Made by a program: the position numbers and the translations under genes
The notes under the pieces: model-generated
The model's database searches: none
What the model was told of the DNA's origin: nothing
The model's input: only the letters and a program-made list of their open reading frames with translations
Source of the DNA: Desulfobacterales bacterium
GTDB lineage: Bacteria > Desulfobacterota > Desulfobacteria > Desulfobacterales > UBA11574
NCBI GenBank assembly: GCA_030601485.1
Contig: JAUVTO010000042.1
Coordinates: forward strand, 1-10,973
Reading direction: 5' to 3'
DNA length: 10,973 nt
In this document: positions 1-5,386 of the stretch, piece after piece
How the letters are laid out: every line of letters starts with the position of its first letter
How positions within the stretch are numbered: the stretch's first letter is position 1

Positions 1-79
1 TACGAGCCGGAAGCCGGCCTGTAAGCCCTACGGGCTGGAAGCGGAGCTGGAGGCCGGCTTGTCCGGGTTAGGTATTGGC
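1..79. repeat. GC-rich palindromic element downstream of the cysteine synthase/CysRS fusion
   Basis: A perfect 10-bp inverted repeat, AAGCCGGCCT (11-20) and AGGCCGGCTT (51-60), encloses a smaller hairpin, AGCCC-TAC-GGGCT (24-36). The surroundings are full of AGCCGG, GAAGC and CTGG words. On the minus strand it follows the stop codon of the fusion gene by about 10-30 bases and begins with CTAACCCGGACAAGCCGG (55-72). That start nearly matches the CTAACCCGGATAAACC start of the elements after tmk and lptD. It could act as a 3' hairpin or terminator for the minus-strand genes. The element may continue past the left edge of the window. Confidence 0.6.
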
Positions 80-90
80 TTGTTTTTTTA

Positions 91-2379
91 CTAATTTGAC
101 AGCTTCTTGTCTTTAATGGTAATCCCCATAGCTTTTAACTGTTCACGAATTTTATCGGCAAGACCCCAGTTTTTCTCCAACCTGGCTTTATCTCTTTGTT
201 TGATCAGGCGCTCAACCTCAGGGTCATGAAATTCATCTTGAAAATCAAATATTTTCAGCACCGAATCTATATTTCGAAACACATCCGTAATTTTCAAAGC
301 GCCGTCCGGATCTATTCTGTTTTCCAGGGTCAGAATGTTTATCTTCTTTACAATTTTAAATATCGAGGCCATGGCGGCCGATATATTCAGGTCATCATCC
401 ATGGCGCTGACAAAACCGTGCTTTATGTCGTATAAAAGCTGGTCCATCTCAGGATAAGAAGAAGCTCCCGATTTTACATGAAACAGGGAATAGATACAGG
501 CATCCAGCCTTTTTAGGGAACGTTTGGCATCCTCAAGTCTTGTCTTTGAAAAAACGACGGGTTTTCTGTAATGTACGGAAAGCAGCCAGTACCTGATTTC
601 CCTGCCGGAATATCCCATGTCTGCCAGATCCGAAAGGGTAGTCAGTTCTTCACCCTGTTCGTCTATCTTTTTACCATCCACCAGGACCCGGTCACAGTGC
701 ACCCAGTACCTTGCAAGCGGTTTTCCGGTCAGAGCACCGGCAATTGCGATTTCATTTTCGTGGTGGGGAAAAACAAGCTCGCGGCCGCTGGTGTGAATAT
801 CATAGGTTTCCCCGAGATATTTCATTGCCATGGCAACACACTGAATATGCCATGAAGGACGTACATTTCCCCAGTCGGTTTTAGTGAATATTCCTCTTTT
901 CAGTTCAGAAAGTCTGGATCTTTTAAAAAGCGTAAAGTCTCTTGGATTATCCTTTTCATATTCATCGAGGTCTACGGTGGCGCCCAGTTTTATCTTGTTG
1001 ATATCGATGCCGGACAGACTGCCATAATCGGAAAAGCGGGAAATATCGAAGTACAAAGATCTCAGTTTCTCATATGCATATCCTTTTTTCATCAGTTTTT
1101 CAGCCAACGCAACCATATCGTCAACATGTTCGCTTGTTTTAGGGTATTTGGAGGCAGGTTTAATTTCAAGGAAATCTAAATCCTTTTTAAAGGAATCGAT
1201 ATGTTTTGCGGTAAATTCAGATAACTCCAAACCCGCTTTTTCTGATCCGTTTATGGTCTTGTCGTCCAGATCTGTTATGTTCATGATGTGTGTGACATCA
1301 TACCCCCTGTATTCCAGATAACGGTACAAAAGATCTGAAAAGACAAAACGCCTGCATTCTCCTACATGCATTCTCGCGTATGCCGTGGGCCCGCATGAAT
1401 AGAGGGAAACCTTGCCGGGCAAAAGAGGTTCAAAGGGTTCCTTGATCCGGCCCAGTGTGTTGAACAGTTTCAGCCCTATTTTTTCCCGTACCGTAAAAAG
1501 CGGTGTGCTTAAGTATCGTTCACCACCGTCCGGGAATATCACAACGATCGTACCTTCAGCCATTTTTTCAGCCTGCTTTTGAGCAATAACCATGGCGGCT
1601 CCGCTGCTCATACCCACAAAAAGGCCTTCTTGTTTTGCAAGCTGCCGCGTCATTTCAAAAGCGTCTTCGTCATCGATATTTACAATTTCATCAAGGCGTT
1701 TTTTTTCAAATATTTCAGGCCGATAAGCCTCTTTCATATTTTTCAGACCCTGAATTTTATGGCCGAGATAAGGCTCAACACCGATGATCCGTATATCGGG
1801 GTTATATTCTTTCAGCCGTCTTTCAATGCCCATAAGGGTTCCACTTGTACCCAGTGTGGCAACAACCGTGGAGACCGTTCCGCCGGTCTGTTCCCAGATC
1901 TCAACGGCTGTTCCAAAATAGTGGGCCTGCCAGTTTGCGGGGTTGTTGAATTGATCCGCCATAAAATACATTTCGGGATTTTCCCTGGCCAACCGGTAAA
2001 CTTCCTCAATGGCACCATCTGTCCCCAGATGTCCGGGGGTCAGTAAGATTTCCGCACCACGGGCCTTTAAGATCTTTTGCCGCTCAATGCTGGCAAGCTC
2101 GGACATGGTTAATAGAAGTTTATATCCTTTTACCGAACATACAAGAGCCAACCCAATGCCCGTGTTTCCGCTTGTGGCCTCGATCACTGTTTTATCGGGG
2201 GTAAGTTCGCCGGATTTCTCACCGTTTTCAATCATAAAAAGAGCGGCTCTGTCCTTGATGGAACCACCCGGGTTAAAATACTCAAGCTTTGCCAGGATTT
2301 TTACCCTCGGATTTGGATTAAGCTTCTTTATTTCAACAAGGGGAGTATTACCGATGGTCTCAAGAATTGAGTGGGTCAT
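91..2379 (-). CDS. Fused cysteine synthase (CysK/CysM family) and cysteinyl-tRNA synthetase-like protein
   Basis: A 762-residue two-domain protein. Residues 1 to about 297 are a fold-type II PLP enzyme of the O-acetylserine sulfhydrylase family. Visible features are the PLP lysine K42 in GGSIKDRA, TSGNTG at 69-74 for substrate carboxylate binding, GTSGT at 177-181 for PLP phosphate binding, and the C-terminal PDGGERYLST. The expected reaction is O-acetylserine (or a similar donor) plus sulfide giving cysteine. From about residue 303 a full-length class I CysRS module follows with almost no linker. It carries the zinc ligands C329, C514, H539 and E543 at the spacing of E. coli CysRS (C28, C209, H234, E238), plus PHHENEIA, the DDDLN helical region and the C-terminal anticodon-domain helix. 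The ATP-binding signatures are abnormal: HIGH reads HVGE (338-341) and KMSKS reads KIDEQ (571-575). The usual tail after the last helix (DTPQGTxW type) is absent. The cysteine synthase half is probably active. Whether the second half charges tRNA-Cys is doubtful. The ATG at 2377-2379 has only a weak GGGG upstream. The gene is the last of the minus-strand block. Confidence 0.93.
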   Translation of the reverse strand: MTHSILETIGNTPLVEIKKLNPNPRVKILAKLEYFNPGGSIKDRAALFMIENGEKSGELTPDKTVIEATSGNTGIGLALVCSVKGYKLLLTMSELASIERQKILKARGAEILLTPGHLGTDGAIEEVYRLARENPEMYFMADQFNNPANWQAHYFGTAVEIWEQTGGTVSTVVATLGTSGTLMGIERRLKEYNPDIRIIGVEPYLGHKIQGLKNMKEAYRPEIFEKKRLDEIVNIDDEDAFEMTRQLAKQEGLFVGMSSGAAMVIAQKQAEKMAEGTIVVIFPDGGERYLSTPLFTVREKIGLKLFNTLGRIKEPFEPLLPGKVSLYSCGPTAYARMHVGECRRFVFSDLLYRYLEYRGYDVTHIMNITDLDDKTINGSEKAGLELSEFTAKHIDSFKKDLDFLEIKPASKYPKTSEHVDDMVALAEKLMKKGYAYEKLRSLYFDISRFSDYGSLSGIDINKIKLGATVDLDEYEKDNPRDFTLFKRSRLSELKRGIFTKTDWGNVRPSWHIQCVAMAMKYLGETYDIHTSGRELVFPHHENEIAIAGALTGKPLARYWVHCDRVLVDGKKIDEQGEELTTLSDLADMGYSGREIRYWLLSVHYRKPVVFSKTRLEDAKRSLKRLDACIYSLFHVKSGASSYPEMDQLLYDIKHGFVSAMDDDLNISAAMASIFKIVKKINILTLENRIDPDGALKITDVFRNIDSVLKIFDFQDEFHDPEVERLIKQRDKARLEKNWGLADKIREQLKAMGITIKDKKLSN

Positions 2380-2415
2380 TATTAAAATACCCCGTTTTTT
2401 CGTTAGGCATTTATT

Positions 2416-2460
2416 GATACGGTATCGACAATTTTTTATCGATGTTAAATGGTATCGTAT
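2416..2460. promoter_or_regulatory. Paired GGTATC palindromic sites upstream of the fusion gene
   Basis: GATACGGTATC (2416-2426) is a perfect odd-length palindrome. A second GGTATCGTAT lies 30 bp away (2451-2460), with ATCGA and TCGAT words between them. The stretch is 40-80 bp upstream of the fusion start codon, where an operator or promoter could lie. No convincing -35/-10 pair was found, and it could also be part of a repeat element. No regulator can be named. Confidence 0.25.
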
Positions 2461-2472
2461 TTTAGAAATAAG

Positions 2473-2618
2473 AGTGAACTAAAGTGTGAAGTGATCTAAA
2501 GTGCCTAAAGTTAAGGAATACGGCCAATTTATATAGAAGCCGGAGCGTAGCGACTCCTTAACTTTAGCTCACTTCAAACTTTAGCTCACTTGTAACTTTT
2601 CCGGTTTATCCGGGTTAG
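2473..2618 (-). repeat. Long palindromic CTAAAGTGA element between tmk and the fusion gene
   Basis: On the minus strand it starts with CTAACCCGGATAAACCGG (2601-2618), which contains the tmk stop codon. A long arm built of AGTGA-CTAAAGT units follows (2553-2593), then a small central hairpin with GGAGTCGCT and GCTCC (2541-2556), a loop, and the complementary arm (2473-2516). The arms match over about 35 bases, except that one has an extra 9-base unit (TCTAAAGTG). The same leader, arm and centre recur after lptD at 7851-8013, so this is a dispersed element. The RNA would form a long hairpin and may affect 3'-end stability or transcription between tmk and the fusion gene. Confidence 0.75.
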
Positions 2619-3256
2619 TTATTTAAATCAATTTCAGTAGACAATATTTTTATGATTGCATTGCGAACCTGATTCTCATCCATAGATGCATCGATTGTCC
2701 TAAATCGTCCGGGCTCAAGGCGTGCAAGCTCCAGATACCCGGAGCGCACCTTGTTGTGGAATGAGAGTTTTTCTTTTTCAAATCGAGTTTCAACACTCTT
2801 CCTTGCGCCGTTTTCTATCTGTTTCCAGGCTCGTGAAAGTCCCTTTTCAGGGGGGAGATCAAGCAGAATCGTAATGTCCGGCTTTAAGTCTTCAAACAGC
2901 AATTTATGAAGTTTGTCTATTAACCCGATATCTAATCCCCTTGCAAAACCCTGATAAACTAATGTGGCGTCATAGAAACGGTCACATAGAACCGTTTTGC
3001 CCGCCGATAAAAATGGATATACGAATTCCCTGATATGCTGGGCCCGATCAGCGGTATACAAAAGAAGCTCCGTCAAAGGATACATATCCTTACTTGCGGG
3101 GTCTAAAAGAATTGCCCGTATCTTTTCCCCGATCCGGGTTCCTCCGGGCTCCCTTGTAATGACACAGTCATGCCCATTGTCTTGAAGAAACTTAACTATA
3201 TGGTTTATCTGGGTCGTCTTGCCCGAACCTTCTATTCCTTCAAAGGAGATAAACAT
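2615..3256 (-). CDS. tmk: Thymidylate kinase (dTMP kinase)
   Basis: Phosphorylates dTMP to dTDP with ATP, an essential cytoplasmic step to dTTP. With the chosen start the protein has 213 residues, the usual family length. The P-loop GIEGSGKTTQ spans residues 7-16. TREPGGT, the CDRFYDATLVYQG segment with the DR dipeptide, and an arginine-containing LID region (RAWKQIENGARKSVETRFE) follow in order. The frame is open further upstream to about 3337. That 27-residue extension is encoded by a palindromic repeat and has no counterpart in the family, whereas the ATG at 3254-3256 opens directly on the conserved FISFEGIEGSGK and has GGAG four bases upstream. The TAA stop lies in the CTAACCCGG sequence of the downstream repeat. 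In Bacillus and several other lineages tmk lies beside holB and yaaT. Here those genes are about 5 kb away on the other strand. Confidence 0.96.
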   Translation of the reverse strand: MFISFEGIEGSGKTTQINHIVKFLQDNGHDCVITREPGGTRIGEKIRAILLDPASKDMYPLTELLLYTADRAQHIREFVYPFLSAGKTVLCDRFYDATLVYQGFARGLDIGLIDKLHKLLFEDLKPDITILLDLPPEKGLSRAWKQIENGARKSVETRFEKEKLSFHNKVRSGYLELARLEPGRFRTIDASMDENQVRNAIIKILSTEIDLNN

Positions 3257-3284
3257 AACACTCCAATTTAAATGCCTAATTTTT

Positions 3285-3342
3285 AAAGTGCCTAACAGTG
3301 AGCTAAAATTTTTGGGCACTGTTTTTTCTTTAGGCACACTTT
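3285..3342. repeat. Hairpin element between the YhaM-type gene and tmk
   Basis: Outer arms AAAGTGCCTAA (3285-3295) and TTAGGCACACTTT (3330-3342) are complementary apart from two extra bases. Inside, CAGTG (3296-3300) pairs with CACTG (3317-3321) around an AAAATTTT core. The words AGTGCCTAA and AGTGAGCTAAA match the arms of the larger element next to tmk, so this looks like a short or decayed member of the same family. It lies within the 105-bp gap and creates an open but spurious N-terminal extension of the tmk frame. Confidence 0.6.
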
Positions 3343-3361
3343 CATGTAAGTTTCAGATATT

Positions 3362-4327
3362 TTACTGAGACGTTACCTGATTCTTTTTCCCCTTATAAAA
3401 ATGCCGTTCAAGCAATCTGTGATAAGAGGTCCAGGGCTCATTGGGATCTTCCTTAGCCATAAAATTACGGATGCCATTAACCTTTGAGTCTATCTCATCA
3501 ATATAATTTAGTATAACCGCTTCAATGGTTTTAGGCGGTTCGGGTGAGCCGAATTCCCGGGTGCCATGATGGCTTATAATCATATGCTTGAGCAAAAGCA
3601 TCTTTTCTTCCGGGAAATCCTTAATTTCCGATAGTTTTTCATCGATCATTTCGATCCCTATCACAATATGGTTCAGCAGACGACCCTGGTCGGTGTAGTC
3701 TATCCTGAATTGGTATTCTAATTCTTTTGTTTTGCCGATATCATGCAGCATTGCGCCTGCAATAAGAAGGTCTCTGTCGATTCCGCCGTAATGCCCGGCA
3801 ATCTTTTCAGCCAGACTCACCATTGACAGGGTATGTTCCAGAAGACCTCCAATATAAGCGTGGTGCATTTTTTTTGCTGCCGGTGCGATTTTAAATTCGC
3901 GAACAAACTCTTTATCATTCCAAAATGCTTGAATAAGCTGTTTTAAATAAGCGGATTTAACGGAAGCGGTTATCTTCACGAGCCGTTCAAACATGCTCTC
4001 GATGTTTCGGGGGGTCACGGGCAAAAAATCAGCAGGATCTATTTCATCGGCGGAAAATGTTTCCATATTTTTAATAACCAGCTGCAAAGCCGCCTTATAT
4101 TCATTAACATTTCCCTTAATATGTACAAAATCACCGGAAGTTACACCGGCCGTTATCTGATCCACATTATCCCATACCACACCCTTTATTGTTCCTGTTT
4201 TATCTGATAACGTCACATTTAGAAAATTATTCCCATCTTTTTTCCGGGCCAGAATTTTTTCGGACAATACAAAGATATCATCAATCAAATCCCCGGCCTT
4301 GATATCAGTTATAAACTGTTTTTTCAT
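3362..4327 (-). CDS. OB-fold/HD-domain 3'-5' exoribonuclease, YhaM family
   Basis: A 321-residue protein with an N-terminal OB-type nucleic-acid-binding domain (about residues 12-95, including LNVTLSDKTGTIKGVVWD) and a metal-dependent HD hydrolase domain. HD residues visible are H165 in GGLLEHT, H195-D196 in AMLHDIGK, the later HH of ISHHGT, and an aspartate in YIDEID. This architecture and length match YhaM of Bacillus subtilis, a 3'-5' exonuclease acting on RNA and single-stranded DNA. Function is assigned by family; the exact substrate is unknown. The ATG at 4325-4327 is preferred because AAGGG lies seven bases upstream. A TTG five codons earlier (4342) overlaps that ribosome binding site. 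The gene lies between surE and tmk on the same strand, with repeats in both gaps. Confidence 0.88.
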   Translation of the reverse strand: MKKQFITDIKAGDLIDDIFVLSEKILARKKDGNNFLNVTLSDKTGTIKGVVWDNVDQITAGVTSGDFVHIKGNVNEYKAALQLVIKNMETFSADEIDPADFLPVTPRNIESMFERLVKITASVKSAYLKQLIQAFWNDKEFVREFKIAPAAKKMHHAYIGGLLEHTLSMVSLAEKIAGHYGGIDRDLLIAGAMLHDIGKTKELEYQFRIDYTDQGRLLNHIVIGIEMIDEKLSEIKDFPEEKMLLLKHMIISHHGTREFGSPEPPKTIEAVILNYIDEIDSKVNGIRNFMAKEDPNEPWTSYHRLLERHFYKGKKNQVTSQ

Positions 4328-4350
4328 ACTGTAACCCTTCAAGTTAAATA

Positions 4351-4434
4351 GGACGCAAATTTTCGCAGATATACACAGATAATAATATTATTTCTTATTT
4401 TAAAAATCTTGATAATCTGTGTTCATCTGTGTCC
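4351..4434. repeat. Imperfect palindrome of CAGAT/ATCTG units between surE and the YhaM-type gene
   Basis: The left arm GGACGCAAATTTTCGCAGAT (4351-4370) continues ATACACAGATAAT. The right arm is ATAATCTGTGTTCATCTGTG (4412-4431) plus TCC. Read as a reverse complement, the right arm repeats the left arm with a few changes and some missing bases. Each arm itself holds repeated CAGAT or ATCTGTG words of 9-11 bases. The 30-base centre is almost pure A/T. It sits in the 149-bp gap between surE and the next gene and looks like a dispersed intergenic repeat rather than a terminator, because no T-tract tied to a stable GC stem is seen. Confidence 0.6.
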
Positions 4435-4476
4435 AAAAAAAGAAATTCATATACTATCAAATTAGTGATGAGGAGT

Positions 4477-5232
4477 TTAGGTGATATTCCACCGCTTAAG
4501 TTCATCAAGCATCTTGTAATCCGTCATATCGCATTTAATCGGTGTTATGGAAATAAAATTATCGTCAAGTGCGGCGCCGTCAATTTCAGGGTCTTTAAAA
4601 GTGGTATTGGAATCGTGTCCGTGCCAATAATAGATGCGGTTACGAGGATCGGTCCTCTTTTCAAGGTATTCAGAATAAAGGGCGGTTCCCTGCTTGCTTA
4701 TCCGGACTCCTTCTATTTTATCCGTGGGTATATCGGGGATATTTACATTGAGGAATGTCCCGAAAGGGAGTCCTTTTTTATAAATATTCTCTGCCAGTGT
4801 CGAAGTAAAATGAGCAGCGTGATTATAGTCGGCCGCCTGACGTCCCTGTACGGAAACAGCAATTGCCGGTACGTTGTATAATGCAGCCTCTTTAGCCGCA
4901 GCAACTGTCCCGGAATAGTTGATATTAACCCCCACATTTGCACCGGGATTGATTCCTGAAATCACCATATCCGGTTTGGTATCGAGGATCTCCATAAGGC
5001 CCATCTTGACACAGTCTGCCGGTGTTCCGTTCACAGCATATCCCGTGAAACCGTTATTGATATTAACTATGTTTGTGCGAAGCGGTTGATACAGGGTAAT
5101 ACCATGCCCTACAGCACTTCGCTCGCGATCCGGAGCAACTACGGTTACATTGTGCCGGCGAGCAAACTTTGCATAAAGCGCCCAGAGTCCTTCTGCGTAA
5201 ATTCCATCATCGTTTGTTAATAAAATATTCAT
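4477..5232 (-). CDS. surE: 5'/3'-nucleotidase SurE (survival protein E)
   Basis: A metal-dependent nucleoside 5'-monophosphate phosphatase of the cytoplasm, in some bacteria also active on 3'-nucleotides and polyphosphate. The 251-residue length is typical. The metal site is complete: NDDG near the N-terminus gives D8 and D9, RERSAVGHG gives S39, and SGINPGANVG gives N95. YAVNGTPADCVKMG is also the family form. The ATG at 5230-5232 opens directly on MNILLTNDDG, so the start is secure, although no strong ribosome binding site precedes it. It is the first gene of the minus-strand block, divergent from lptD. It is not beside pcm, nlpD or rpoS, the partners known from gammaproteobacteria. Confidence 0.97.
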   Translation of the reverse strand: MNILLTNDDGIYAEGLWALYAKFARRHNVTVVAPDRERSAVGHGITLYQPLRTNIVNINNGFTGYAVNGTPADCVKMGLMEILDTKPDMVISGINPGANVGVNINYSGTVAAAKEAALYNVPAIAVSVQGRQAADYNHAAHFTSTLAENIYKKGLPFGTFLNVNIPDIPTDKIEGVRISKQGTALYSEYLEKRTDPRNRIYYWHGHDSNTTFKDPEIDGAALDDNFISITPIKCDMTDYKMLDELKRWNIT

Positions 5233-5254
5233 TTTAAGTTATCATTTTGTAACT

Positions 5255-5316
5255 ACATCTTGATTTTTTTGCCCAAATAACATTTATACTTGATATTTTA
5301 TTCTTATTCAAGATGT
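5255..5316. promoter_or_regulatory. Nine-base inverted repeat in the surE/lptD divergent spacer
   Basis: ACATCTTGA (5255-5263) and TCAAGATGT (5308-5316) are perfect reverse complements, 44 bp apart in an AT-rich spacer. A further CTTGA (5289-5293) lies between them. The position suits an operator acting on both divergent genes, but a chance occurrence in AT-rich DNA cannot be excluded. Confidence 0.3.
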
Positions 5317-5318
5317 TA

Positions 5319-5347
5319 TTGACATGGATCATAAGCCATTCTGAATT
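5319..5347 (+). promoter_or_regulatory. Possible promoter for lptD
   Basis: A perfect TTGACA (5319-5324) is followed, after 17 bases, by TGAATT (5342-5347), a poor -10 with three of six matches. It lies about 40 bp upstream of the preferred lptD ATG and within the divergent spacer. Only the -35 is persuasive. Confidence 0.3.
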
Positions 5348-5386
5348 TTTCATTTTAGTCGAAGTCATTTGCCCGGAATATTTTAT

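Noticed and set aside
1579..2046. 155-codon open frame on the plus strand opposite the cysteine synthase domain
   Set aside because: It is antisense to a strongly conserved coding region and has no recognisable domain or ribosome binding site.
2009..2482. 157-codon plus-strand open frame across the start of the fusion gene
   Set aside because: It is a shadow of the real gene in another frame, with unlikely composition and no family resemblance.
3257..3337. N-terminal extension of tmk by 27 residues
   Set aside because: It is encoded largely by the hairpin repeat. Family proteins start at the FISFEGxEGSGK strand, and the ATG at 3256 has GGAG upstream.
4328..4342. TTG start five codons upstream for the YhaM-type gene
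   Set aside because: It overlaps the AAGGG that serves the ATG at 4327, and no ribosome binding site precedes it.
4351..4434. CRISPR-like short repeats
   Set aside because: The repeated ATCTGTG units are only 9-11 bases, adjacent, and arranged as a palindrome. There are no regular spacers and no cas genes.
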